From: Cereibacter_A sp052244495
GTDB taxonomy: Bacteria; Pseudomonadota; Alphaproteobacteria; Rhodobacterales; Rhodobacteraceae
Direction: 5' to 3' (one strand)
Assembly: GCA_052244495.1 (NCBI GenBank)
Contig: JBQPXH010000009.1
DNA: 64,000 nucleotides
Shown here one piece after another: positions 34,679-42,598 of this stretch. The stretch's first letter is position 1. Every line of letters begins with the position of its first letter. The position numbers and the translations under genes are program-made. Below the pieces are notes generated by a model. The model was not told the origin of the DNA. It saw only the letters and a list, made by a program, of their open reading frames with translations, and made no database searches.

Positions 34679-37087
34679 TTACAGAACGGGCGGGCAGGCA
34701 AGGCCCCGCGCCAGCCGCCGCATCGCGAGGGGATTCTGGACCGAGGCGAAGCCTGCCTCGACGAACAGCCGCGCGCCGCCGGACCTGAGGTCGATCAGGA
34801 ACCGGCGGCCACCGTCGCGCTCGCGCAGGCGGAAGGGCTCGAGGAGCCTCAGAAGGCCCCAGGGCCCCGGCTCGGCCAGCCTCGCCTCGCCTCCCGGAGT
34901 GCGGAAGTCGATCCGGGCACCCTGCTCGGGCCTGGCGCCGGGCCAGGCGAGCCGCAGGCTGTCGCTGGTCGTCGTGACCGGCCCGCCCTGTCCGCCGAGC
35001 GCCATGACCGCGGTGCCCCGTTCCGCAAGCGCCGTCAGGGTCACCTCGGCGGGGGCCGAGAGCGCCGGGCCGATGGCGCTCGCGCGTTCGAGGAAGGCAG
35101 CGCTTTCCTGCGAGAGTCCGGCAAAGCGCGCCTCGGGTTTCCAGCGCCACGGGCTCTCGCCCGTATCAAGGTAGCTCGCAGCCCGCGTCGCGACGAAATT
35201 GGGGATCGCCCCGCCCGGCCCGAGCAGGCCCGCGACTGCGGCCGGATCCGCATCCGGACCCTTGGCGAAGGGATAGCGGCCGTCGAGTGCGTGGCGGCAG
35301 GCCGGAAGGACCTCGGCCTGCCATGCCCGCGTCAGCGGGTTGGTGAGTTCCGTGGCCTGCGCCGCTCCCGCCTGTGCCAGCAGATCCTCGATGATCTGCA
35401 CGATCATCGCCGGCGCCTGACGCAGGGTGGTGATCGACCGCGCGCGCTCCTCGACCCGCATCAGGCGCTGGAGGCCCGTGGGCGAGTCACGGTCGAGGCT
35501 GCCCAACGCGACGTTGAGACCGGCAAAGAGGCCCGCGATGCCGTTCATGCCGCCGCGATCAATGAACTGCCTGGTCGGCCCGAATGCGGCTGCGATCTTC
35601 AGCTGCAACTCGTGCGGCCGAAGCGGATCCTCTCCCCCCGCCTCGCGCCACACCTCACGCAGAAGGCGCGTCAGCGGCGACTCGGGCCGGGACAGTTCGC
35701 CCGAGACTTGAACGGCAGTGTCGGGGGTGCGGAAGGGCACGACGCGAAGATCGGCCAGAAGGGCCGACCAGCGCGCAATCGTCTCGGCCTGGAGGAGGGC
35801 GAGCACGCGGTCGGCCGTGTCGTTGCGCTCTTCGAGGCGACCATCGAAGAGCCGCGCCTGCCGCCGCGCGGCCTGCACGGCCAGTCCTGCTCCGCGCTCG
35901 CGTGCGTGGTCCCACCCTTTGGCGGTGAAGAGGCCCGGCACAGCGGACGAGAGCGGCTCTCCCGAGCGGCGGAACAGGACCGTCCCGATTTCCGGAATGG
36001 CGACATCCGGCCGCCACGCCGGAATGGCGGAGGCCCCGTCCGACCGCAGGAGTTCGAGCCAGGCGCGCTCGGCCTCGGAAGCCGAGGCCGCAAACCCGCG
36101 CGCCTGCGCCAGAAGTTCCGGATCGGGCTGAGGCACGGGCGCGGCAGGTCGGTCGAGCCGGAGGACATGACGGTCGAGGCCCCTCAGGGCAGCGTCCTGC
36201 GATGCCCGCCGGTCGAGCCAGCCGGCGAGCCAGACCGGCGACCAGTCGGCCCACCCGCTCAGGATGGCCCAGGCACGGACCGTGTCGTAGCTCGATGCCG
36301 GCTCGGCCTCGGAGGCGATGGCGTCGTCGATCGCGTGCGCAAGCAGGGGCGGCAGCTCCTTCGCGATCTCGGCGCCATAGGACGCCTCCGCCTCCGCCAC
36401 GGCATCGAAGCGCAGGATACCGGCGGCAAGCCGCAAGGGCACGTCCCCTGCCTCTGTCGCGACAGCCTCTGCCGCTTCGGCAAGAGCATCCAGCCTCGGC
36501 CCGAGCGGCAGCGCCGCAGCCTCCTGCGCGCGGGCCGCGAAGACAGCGGACAGCTGCCGGTGAAACGTCCATTCGACGTGAAGCGCCCATGCCGCCACCG
36601 CGAGGACGAAGGCCGATGCAAGGACCATGACGATCCCGCGCCAGTCGGATGCGCGCGCGGGATCGATCTGCGTCCGGCGCGCCTCGATCCGGGCGAGGCA
36701 GCTTTCAAGGAAGGCCCGCACGGGCTCGAATACAGGGCCTGCGGCGGCGGCGCTCCGGATGAAGGATCGCAGGTCCGGTTCCGACAGGTCCCGGCCGTCG
36801 AAGAGCCGCCGCCCCGCGGCTGCGCCCCACTTGCCGAGGTCGAGGCTGCGGTTCGCCCGGGCGCGCCTGTCGATCAGCAGGGCGAGCGCGTAGCGGGCCG
36901 GCGCTATGGCGGACGGCGGCGTGCCTGCGCGGCCGATCTCGTCGGCGAAGCGGTCGAGAAGGCCGCCCGCTTCGGTCGCGAGATCCGGTGCCGGATCGCG
37001 CCGGTGCTCGATATCCTCGGCGAAGGCGAAGACCGGCGCCGCGGCGAGATCGAAGGGATGGTCGGCAGGTGGCCGGCGGGATGGCAT
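34679..37087 (-). CDS. TssL/TssM-like fusion protein lacking the TssM NTPase domain
   Basis: An 802-residue membrane protein. Residues 8-140 resemble a degenerate DotU/TssL cytosolic domain (HPFDLAAAPVFAFAEDIEH, YALALLIDRRARANRSL, FLESCLARIE). One TM helix lies at about 150-170. The rest is TssM-like periplasmic sequence ending in LPACRHALDGRYPFAKG and NPLAMRRLARGLACPPVL, which parallel the true TssM end. No Walker motif is present. I infer an accessory envelope scaffold, possibly specialised for the VgrG or peptidase beside it. The ATG at 37087 is preferred over 37090. The stop of the peptidase gene lies across both. Confidence 0.75.
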   Translation of the reverse strand: MPSRRPPADHPFDLAAAPVFAFAEDIEHRRDPAPDLATEAGGLLDRFADEIGRAGTPPSAIAPARYALALLIDRRARANRSLDLGKWGAAAGRRLFDGRDLSEPDLRSFIRSAAAAGPVFEPVRAFLESCLARIEARRTQIDPARASDWRGIVMVLASAFVLAVAAWALHVEWTFHRQLSAVFAARAQEAAALPLGPRLDALAEAAEAVATEAGDVPLRLAAGILRFDAVAEAEASYGAEIAKELPPLLAHAIDDAIASEAEPASSYDTVRAWAILSGWADWSPVWLAGWLDRRASQDAALRGLDRHVLRLDRPAAPVPQPDPELLAQARGFAASASEAERAWLELLRSDGASAIPAWRPDVAIPEIGTVLFRRSGEPLSSAVPGLFTAKGWDHARERGAGLAVQAARRQARLFDGRLEERNDTADRVLALLQAETIARWSALLADLRVVPFRTPDTAVQVSGELSRPESPLTRLLREVWREAGGEDPLRPHELQLKIAAAFGPTRQFIDRGGMNGIAGLFAGLNVALGSLDRDSPTGLQRLMRVEERARSITTLRQAPAMIVQIIEDLLAQAGAAQATELTNPLTRAWQAEVLPACRHALDGRYPFAKGPDADPAAVAGLLGPGGAIPNFVATRAASYLDTGESPWRWKPEARFAGLSQESAAFLERASAIGPALSAPAEVTLTALAERGTAVMALGGQGGPVTTTSDSLRLAWPGARPEQGARIDFRTPGGEARLAEPGPWGLLRLLEPFRLRERDGGRRFLIDLRSGGARLFVEAGFASVQNPLAMRRLARGLACPPVL

Positions 37088-37956
37088 CATATCCTTCCCT
37101 CGGCAAGCCACTTGCGCAGCGTCTCCTCGCCCACCTCGAAATGCATCGAATCCTCGCGACTGTAGGCGGCCCCCCAGAACCAGCCCTCTTCGCGGAAGTA
37201 TTCAGCGAGGTAGAGAAGCCCCGCGTGGGTCTGGCCATCGGCGAAGGGGTCGAGCACGCCCTCGAGCTTGAGGTCTATCGCGGTGCCCCAGGAATGGTTC
37301 GAGATCGAACTCGCCGACCCCCGGATCAGCCGGGCGCAAAGCGCGCCCGCGGTGCCGACCTTGGCGTGAATGTCGGGGTCGGACTGCTTCAGCCGGTCGA
37401 GCACCCGCTGCAGGCTGTCGAGCGCAGGCCGGATCATGCTGACCGTGATCGGCCCGACCTGCCGCGTCTCGATCAGGGCCCTCAGCTTCGGATTGGTCAC
37501 GGGCTGGCAGTCGGTGCCGTAGGTCTCGCGCGGCTGCCCGAACAGCTGGAGCATCGTGCGGTTGCGGGGCTGGGTGACGCCGGAGTTGAAGCGCGACCGG
37601 GCGAGCTTCACCTCCTCGGTCAGGGCCTCCGCGGGCGGGTGCTCGAAGTCCTCGTCGGGCGGAAGCGTGGCGAAGGGAGTGCTTTCGGGCGGGACAGGCG
37701 GCGCCGAGCGATTTGCGACGAGGCTCAATTCGTCACGCAGATGCGCGAGATCCGATGTCAGCGCCGCGATCTGGCCGCGGAGATCCTCACGTGCGGCTTC
37801 TGCCGCGGCCACCTCCGCCTCGAGCCGCTTCAGACGCAATTCGGCCCCCTGGTCGGCGGTGCGCAGCAGGCTCGTCACCACCGCGAAGGCCATTGCGGCG
37901 ATGACCACGCCGATGGCGACGATGATCGGGCCTGCAAGGTTTGACCGCTGCACCAC
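37087..37956 (-). CDS. Membrane-anchored M15-family peptidase, T6SS-associated
   Basis: A 289-residue protein. An N-terminal TM helix lies at 9-31 and a coiled coil at about 38-80. A C-terminal zinc D,D-carboxypeptidase-like domain carries the zinc motif SNHSWGTAID (H221, D228) and H272 in the DSMHFE segment. It is predicted to cut peptidoglycan cross-bridges or stems in the periplasm. Its place between the TssL/TssM-like fusion and PppA suggests local wall opening for the secretion complex rather than a delivered toxin, since the anchor and lack of an immunity gene argue against an effector (inference). The start is GTG at 37956, overlapping the pppA stop. A second GTG lies at 37953. Confidence 0.75.
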   Translation of the reverse strand: MVQRSNLAGPIIVAIGVVIAAMAFAVVTSLLRTADQGAELRLKRLEAEVAAAEAAREDLRGQIAALTSDLAHLRDELSLVANRSAPPVPPESTPFATLPPDEDFEHPPAEALTEEVKLARSRFNSGVTQPRNRTMLQLFGQPRETYGTDCQPVTNPKLRALIETRQVGPITVSMIRPALDSLQRVLDRLKQSDPDIHAKVGTAGALCARLIRGSASSISNHSWGTAIDLKLEGVLDPFADGQTHAGLLYLAEYFREEGWFWGAAYSREDSMHFEVGEETLRKWLAEGRI

Positions 37957-38711
37957 TACCCCCCCACCACGTCGACCACGACGACCGAGACGTTATCGGG
38001 CGCACCCGCATCGAGCGCAGCCCGAACGAGCGCAAGGCAGGCGCCATAAGGGTCGGCGGCGTCGGCCAGAAGCCGCTCTATCGCCGGTTCGAAGACGCAG
38101 CAGGTAAGCCCGTCCGAACACAGCATCAGCCGGTCGCCCCCCTCGATGCACAGGGTACCGGCATCCACGTCGATCGTGTCCGCAGCCCCGACGGCCCGCG
38201 TCACGAGGTTCGCTTCGGGATGAGCAGCGGCGGCGGCGGCATCGATCTCACCGCGGTCGACCAGTGCCTGCACGACGCTGTGGTCATGCGTCAACGGACA
38301 TAGCCGCCCCATGCGCAGCAGGTAGGCGCGGCTGTCGCCCACCCAGGCGACATGCGCCACCGCCCGCCCGATCATCAGCGCGACCACCGTCGAGCCCATC
38401 CGATCGGTGCCGGCTCTGCGGGCATGGGCACGGATGGCGGCGTTCGCGTCCTCGATCCGGGCCACGAGTATCGCCGCGGGATCCGCCGTGTCGGCGATCG
38501 TCTCCAGCTGGTCGATCACGATGTCGGCCGCCACGTCGCCGTGGCCGTAACCCCCCATCCCGTCGGCCACGGCCCAGAGCTGGCCCATCGGATCGGTGAG
38601 AATGGCGTCCTCGTTGCGCTCGCGCCGGCAACCGCTGTGGGTGAGGCCGCAGCCTTCGGTGCGCGGCAGACGGGACGATGCCGCCGGCACGACTGTTGCG
38701 GGCCCCTTCAT
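37956..38711 (-). CDS. pppA: T6SS PP2C-type protein phosphatase PppA
   Basis: A 251-residue cytosolic PPM phosphatase that reverses PpkA phosphorylation. Metal-binding motifs are present: RNEDAILTD near the start, WAVADGMGGYGHGD, GSTVVALMI, VAWVGDSRAYLLR, LMLCSDGLT and GAPDNVSVVVV. The ATG at 38711 begins MKGPATVV. It is the first gene of the minus-strand block that runs through the M15 peptidase, the TssL/TssM-like fusion and VgrG. Confidence 0.95.
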   Translation of the reverse strand: MKGPATVVPAASSRLPRTEGCGLTHSGCRRERNEDAILTDPMGQLWAVADGMGGYGHGDVAADIVIDQLETIADTADPAAILVARIEDANAAIRAHARRAGTDRMGSTVVALMIGRAVAHVAWVGDSRAYLLRMGRLCPLTHDHSVVQALVDRGEIDAAAAAAHPEANLVTRAVGAADTIDVDAGTLCIEGGDRLMLCSDGLTCCVFEPAIERLLADAADPYGACLALVRAALDAGAPDNVSVVVVDVVGG

Positions 38712-38744
38712 CGCGCGGCCCCCCGGCGAGGGACACGCGGCCTA

Positions 38745-38827
38745 CTCAATTCCGGAGGGAACATGGCGGCTGGTCCAAATGGGTGAAACCAATGCAGGGA
38801 TATGATAGCCTCATTAGCGGAATTGAG
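38745..38827. promoter_or_regulatory. Separated perfect inverted repeat in the pppA/ompA divergent region
   Basis: CTCAATTCCG at 38745-38754 and its exact complement CGGAATTGAG at 38818-38827 flank the middle of the 142-bp divergent promoter region. Their centres are 73 bp apart, close to seven helical turns. They could be two sites for one regulator acting on both directions, or matching promoter elements. Confidence 0.45.
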
Positions 38828-38853
38828 CTTGTCCTTTTTGCGGGGTGATCGCG

Positions 38854-39612
38854 ATGCGCCCGATCTACCGGCTCCTGCTGCTGGGAGGCTGTCTCGGCCT
38901 CGCACCCGCGGCAGCGGCGGAAGACCTGACAGACGAGCAGTTGCTGGCGCTGTTTCACCGCCAGCGGGACGCTTTCAGCGCCGCCGAGAGCGGCAATGGC
39001 ATGGCGCGCGGCCTGAAGCTCGTCACGGTGGACCGGATCGGTCCGGCGCCCGCGGTGGGGGACGTGCCCGCCAGCCTCGGTACACCGGTAACGGAGGGTA
39101 TGGCCGGCGTGCCGGCCACGCGAAGCGATCCTCTCTTCTCGGGAGACGACCGACCGGGCCTCGGCACACCCCAGGGCCGCGACCGCGTCGCGGTCGCCGA
39201 CCAGCAGACACCGCCGCCGCGCGAGAATGCGGAGGTCATGCCGGTCGCAAGCCAGAGCTTCGGCCTCCTCGACCCCGCCTTGCAGGTCAATGTCCGCGTC
39301 CGGTTCGCCTTCGACTCGGCGCTTCTGTCGGACGACCAGAAGCCGCTGCTGGCGCAACTCTGCTCGGTGATGAAAGCGAGCGACATCCGGCTGTTCCAGA
39401 TCGTCGGTCACACCGATGCGGCCGGCAGCGACGCCTACAACCGGCAACTCTCGCTCCTCCGGGCCAAGGAGGTCCGCCGCTACCTCGTCGACGACTGCGG
39501 CATTGATGGACAGCGCCTGCGCGCGCTGGGAATGGGCGAGCGCTTTCTTGCGAATACCGCAGACCCGCGCAGCGGCGACAATCGCCGCGTCGAGTTTCAG
39601 GCCATGAGCTAG
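38854..39612 (+). CDS. OmpA-family peptidoglycan-binding periplasmic protein
   Basis: A 252-residue secreted protein. The signal peptide IYRLLLLGGCLGLAPAAAA is followed by a 130-residue Pro-rich region of unknown role. The C-terminal OmpA-type domain reads VRFAFDSALLSDDQKPLLAQ, IVGHTDAAGSDAYNRQLSLL, then GDNRRVEFQ, with the usual Asp and Arg that grip diaminopimelate. I prefer the ATG at 38854, five bases after GGGGTGA, over the GTG at 38845. It is transcribed away from the T6SS phosphatase gene and may stabilise the secretion site, which is inference. Confidence 0.85.
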   Translation: MRPIYRLLLLGGCLGLAPAAAAEDLTDEQLLALFHRQRDAFSAAESGNGMARGLKLVTVDRIGPAPAVGDVPASLGTPVTEGMAGVPATRSDPLFSGDDRPGLGTPQGRDRVAVADQQTPPPRENAEVMPVASQSFGLLDPALQVNVRVRFAFDSALLSDDQKPLLAQLCSVMKASDIRLFQIVGHTDAAGSDAYNRQLSLLRAKEVRRYLVDDCGIDGQRLRALGMGERFLANTADPRSGDNRRVEFQAMS

Positions 39613-39624
39613 GCACGCTCGGAA

Positions 39625-39648
39625 GCTCCTGCCGCGACCTGCGGGAGC
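39625..39648. terminator. Hairpin between convergent genes
   Basis: GCTCCTGC at 39625-39632 pairs with GCGGGAGC at 39641-39648 (one G-U pair), loop of 8. It sits between the OmpA-family gene and the convergent glycosyltransferase gene. No T-run is present on either side, so termination strength is uncertain. Confidence 0.35.
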
Positions 39649-39670
39649 CGCGTGGCGTGTCCGGCGCCCA

Positions 39671-40597
39671 TCAGTCGACGGGCATGGGCCCCCGAGCCCG
39701 CCGCCCGCGATAGACCGAGCGAAGGAAGGCAGAGCCTTCGGCGTCGAGATCCGCGATGACGAGACCCAGTTCCTCACGAAGCCTGCGGCCCAGGGCGATC
39801 AGGGTCGACCGCCGCGCCGCCTCGTCGCCGTGGCGCGGCAGGATCTCGTCCTGCCAGAAATCCGCGAACCAGCCATAGTCGGCAACGCGTGCATGCGCGA
39901 AACCGTCCAGCGCAACCATCGTGCAGCCGAGTCGCGCGCCGAGGATCGCCCAGTCGCCGTTCTCGACATCGGTCCCGACCGAACACCAGATCCGCAACCG
40001 TTCGTGGTTCGCCTCGCCCGCATGCCGCAGGAGAGCTTCGGCCCGCGGCAGGTGCGGCAGCACCTCATAGGAGAGCCGGCCGCCCCCGAGGTTGAGCTTG
40101 ACCCCCTCACGAAAGCCGGCGCGGAAGGCCTGCCGCGGCGAGGCGGTGACATGCACTTCGGAAATCACGCGGTTCACCTGGAAGTAGGGCACGGTCCAGC
40201 AGAAATCGACCGCCGCCTCGGACCGGCCCGCATGCTCGTGGCTGCGCAGGCCGAGAAGCGTCGCCCGCGGCCAGATCTTGACCCCGCCATTGCCGTATTC
40301 GAGGCCGTTCAGCGCATTGCGCGAACTGAAGGAAAACACGCAGCCGAGATCGCGCGGCGAGACGTCCAGCCGATCGTCGAGAAAGCCGGGATCCACGACC
40401 AGATTGTCCGCGTCGATGGTGATGACGTGGGGCGTCGAGGCGATCTCGCCCGCCCGTCGGTGGGCCGCGTCAAAGCCTCTCACGCCGTGCACCCGCCTCG
40501 CCCGCGGGACAGCCGCCGCGAGACGGGCGAAATGCGAATCGGCATTCGGCTCGTCGAAGCTGAGGAACACCACATCGCAGGCGGCGAGGTCGATCAT
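39671..40597 (-). CDS. Putative GT-A-fold glycosyltransferase
   Basis: A 308-residue cytosolic protein. The start DVVFLSFDEPNADSHFARL, the RVHGVRGFDAAHRRAGEIA segment and the acidic ITIDADNLVVDPGFL motif (a likely metal-binding DxD at DAD) fit nucleotide-sugar-using GT-A folds. Donor and acceptor are unknown. The ATG at 40597 overlaps the stop of the gene upstream by 4 bp (ATGA). It is the last of three tightly coupled minus-strand genes. Confidence 0.6.
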   Translation of the reverse strand: MIDLAACDVVFLSFDEPNADSHFARLAAAVPRARRVHGVRGFDAAHRRAGEIASTPHVITIDADNLVVDPGFLDDRLDVSPRDLGCVFSFSSRNALNGLEYGNGGVKIWPRATLLGLRSHEHAGRSEAAVDFCWTVPYFQVNRVISEVHVTASPRQAFRAGFREGVKLNLGGGRLSYEVLPHLPRAEALLRHAGEANHERLRIWCSVGTDVENGDWAILGARLGCTMVALDGFAHARVADYGWFADFWQDEILPRHGDEAARRSTLIALGRRLREELGLVIADLDAEGSAFLRSVYRGRRARGPMPVD

Positions 40598-41010
40598 GTC
40601 TCCCACTCTGCGCGGGTGCCGAGATGGACGATGGCGCGCGGCTGCCACTTGGCCACCAGAACCGCCCGCCGTCGCGCGAGGTAGGACAGCCAGTCGCCCT
40701 CGGCGAACGACGCGTTGGCAGCTGCATTCGGCAGCGTGTCATAGGCGAAGCCCGCCTGCCGGAGCCCACGGAAGTCCACGAGATCGACCACCAGGACCGG
40801 CACCATCTCCTGCTCGCGCGCGACATCGCGCGCGACCGGCAGAAGCGGCTCGATCCGCGGCCAGTCGAGGCCGGTCAGGTCCACGAGCATGACCGACACC
40901 GGCCTGTCCGCCCGCACCAGCCCCTCGACCACCGGGCTGTCGGCGTTGAAGGGCCAGGCGGCCGCGTCCGGCGTCAGGGCGGGCGGCTTGGAAGCCGGCT
41001 CGTCTGCCAT
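40594..41010 (-). CDS. Hypothetical protein in the glycosyltransferase operon
   Basis: A 138-residue soluble protein that I do not recognise. It has an alternating strand-helix look (VSVMLVDLTGLDWPRIEPLL, MVPVLVVDLVDFRGLRQAG, AVLVAKWQPRAIVHLG), like a small Rossmann-type domain. ATGA overlaps at both ends couple it to the two glycosyltransferase genes, so it probably serves the same pathway, perhaps as a partner subunit (inference). Confidence 0.6.
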   Translation of the reverse strand: MADEPASKPPALTPDAAAWPFNADSPVVEGLVRADRPVSVMLVDLTGLDWPRIEPLLPVARDVAREQEMVPVLVVDLVDFRGLRQAGFAYDTLPNAAANASFAEGDWLSYLARRRAVLVAKWQPRAIVHLGTRAEWET

Positions 41011-42083
41011 CAGGACACCTCGCCGATCCGGCCGGGCGCCGCATGCACGAGAAGCGCGCTGAAGAGGTCGCGCCACATCGCGGAGACGATCCTCCGGTCG
41101 CGCGCGGGTGCGAGCGCCAGCGCCGCCGCACCGCGCTCCGCCCACCGATCCGGGCCCTCGGCCAAAGCCTCGGCGAGCACCTCGTCCAGCGGGCGCCGCG
41201 GATCGTGAAGGACGCCGGTCCGGCCCTGCTCCACCACGTCCCTCAGGCCCGGCAGGTCCGGCCCGAGGACGCCGCGGCCAAGCGTCTGCGCCAGCACCGC
41301 AGAGCCCGAGGTCAACGACCGGGCATAGGGCAGCGCCACGATGTCGGCTGCGGCATGGAACTGCGAGACCTGCTCGGGCGAGGCGAAGTCCGGCAAGACG
41401 GCGACCCGAGGGTCCTCGGGCGCCCCCTGCAACAGGTCGAGCGGCGCCTGCCCCGCGAGGAGCAGCCTGTCGTGGGGGCCGGCAACCCGGGAGAAGGCGG
41501 CCACCAGCGCGGCGGGCTGCTTGTAGGCCGCAAGCCGCCCCGGCAGCAGCACGACCATTCGGGCGTCCGCAAGCCCCAGTGCCGCCCGCGCCGCCTCGCG
41601 GCCGGCGACCGGATAGGCGCCTTCGTAGCCGCCGTGCGGGATGATGCGGATGCGCCCCGGCGGCAGCCGCAGGGCCTCGCGCGCGGCAACCACGGCGGGC
41701 AGCGAATGCAGATGGATGAGATCGGCCAGCAGGACGAGCCCGCTGCGCAGATCCTCCATCGCACCGGCAAGCCGGGCGTCTCGCGGCTCGAGGTTGTGGA
41801 GCGTCCAGACCACCCGGCCGCCTCGCGCGCGGAATTTGTCGAGGTCGTCGAGGAACGGCTCCGCCTTGCCCTGCAGCAGCACCGCATGTTCCCAGTGGAG
41901 GTGGAAGATCATCCGGCCTCCGGGCACGTCCGCCTGCCGATCGAGCGTCTCGGCGAGCGTGGCGGCCTGAGGCGAGAACATCGGACCCAGCCCGTCGTAG
42001 AGCAAGGTCTGATACGGGTTGGTTTCGGCGTAGTCCGGAAACCAGCAGAGGGGCACTGCACGGGCGGGCGGAAGCTCGAACAT
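41010..42083 (-). CDS. GT-B (family 4-like) glycosyltransferase
   Basis: A 357-residue glycosyltransferase. The N-terminal half holds LCWFPDYAETNPYQTLLYDG and the acceptor-side VVWTLHNLEPRD. The C-terminal donor domain has MVVLLPGRLAAYKQPAALVAA, VAVLPDFASPEQVSQFHAAADIV, LPYARSLTSGSAVLAQTLGR and a nucleotide-binding RTGVLHDP. The specificity is unknown. The ATG at 42083 begins MFELPPARAVPLC. It is the first gene of the trio. Confidence 0.8.
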   Translation of the reverse strand: MFELPPARAVPLCWFPDYAETNPYQTLLYDGLGPMFSPQAATLAETLDRQADVPGGRMIFHLHWEHAVLLQGKAEPFLDDLDKFRARGGRVVWTLHNLEPRDARLAGAMEDLRSGLVLLADLIHLHSLPAVVAAREALRLPPGRIRIIPHGGYEGAYPVAGREAARAALGLADARMVVLLPGRLAAYKQPAALVAAFSRVAGPHDRLLLAGQAPLDLLQGAPEDPRVAVLPDFASPEQVSQFHAAADIVALPYARSLTSGSAVLAQTLGRGVLGPDLPGLRDVVEQGRTGVLHDPRRPLDEVLAEALAEGPDRWAERGAAALALAPARDRRIVSAMWRDLFSALLVHAAPGRIGEVS

Positions 42084-42195
42084 GGGCCGAGCGTCCCATG
42101 TCGCGGGCCGCTGTGCGAGGAAAATCTTTCGCCTCTGCCGTCGGTCCCGGCGCGATGCCATCTCTGGCAAAATCTTGCGTCGGGCACGGCGGCGC

Positions 42196-42224
42196 TTGAC
42201 CGGAAAAGGCTTATGACTTCTACT
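42196..42224 (+). promoter_or_regulatory. Candidate sigma-70 promoter for the caspase-Sel1 operon
   Basis: TTGACC at 42196-42201 and TCTACT at 42219-42224 are 17 bp apart, about 45 bp ahead of the first start codon. A small inverted repeat, GACCATTGGTC, follows at 42237-42247 where a repressor could bind. The match is moderate. Confidence 0.35.
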
Positions 42225-42269
42225 TCAATTAGCCGCGACCATTGGTCACGCGATTTGAGGTGAGTCATT

Positions 42270-42587
42270 ATGCCCAAGTGGATGCTGGGCCGGGCCCTGA
42301 CGGTGTTCGGGTTGCTCGGTATCACCATGGTCGGGGCAGCCGCCCAGACCCCTGACAGCCGGACGTTCGCGACAGAGGCAGCCGCGCGCGCCTACCTGAG
42401 ACAGAACCCGACCGGACCGATGGCCAAGGCGGCCTTCCTCGCGCTGGTCGAGTTCCGCCTGATGCGGACCAACCCCGGTCTTTCGCGCGAAGAGGTCATC
42501 GCAGGCTTCACCCGTGCGCCGAGCGCGCCCAAGGCCTACGCAAGGAGCGGCTCCGAGGGTCGCGAAGCGTCCAACGCCATGTACTAG
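42270..42587 (+). CDS. Small secreted protein, first gene of the caspase-Sel1 operon
   Basis: A 105-residue protein of unknown function. Residues 1-25 form a signal peptide (LTVFGLLGITMVGAAAQ), so the mature 80-residue helical protein is probably periplasmic. It contains ATEAAARAYLRQNPTGPMAK. The ATG at 42270 follows TTGAGGTGAGTCATT. It lies 11 bp upstream of the caspase-Sel1 gene, which points to a linked function. Confidence 0.7.
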   Translation: MPKWMLGRALTVFGLLGITMVGAAAQTPDSRTFATEAAARAYLRQNPTGPMAKAAFLALVEFRLMRTNPGLSREEVIAGFTRAPSAPKAYARSGSEGREASNAMY

Positions 42588-42598
42588 GAGGACGGCCC

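Noticed and set aside
32140..34788. 882-codon plus-strand frame opposite vgrG, with repeated HADG-like phrases
   Set aside because: The phrases mirror the VgrG octads on the other strand. No start signal or independent domain.
37087..37956. M15 peptidase as a delivered cell-wall toxin
   Set aside because: It has a membrane anchor, no PAAR or VgrG fusion and no adjacent immunity-like gene. An assembly role fits better, though it is not proven.
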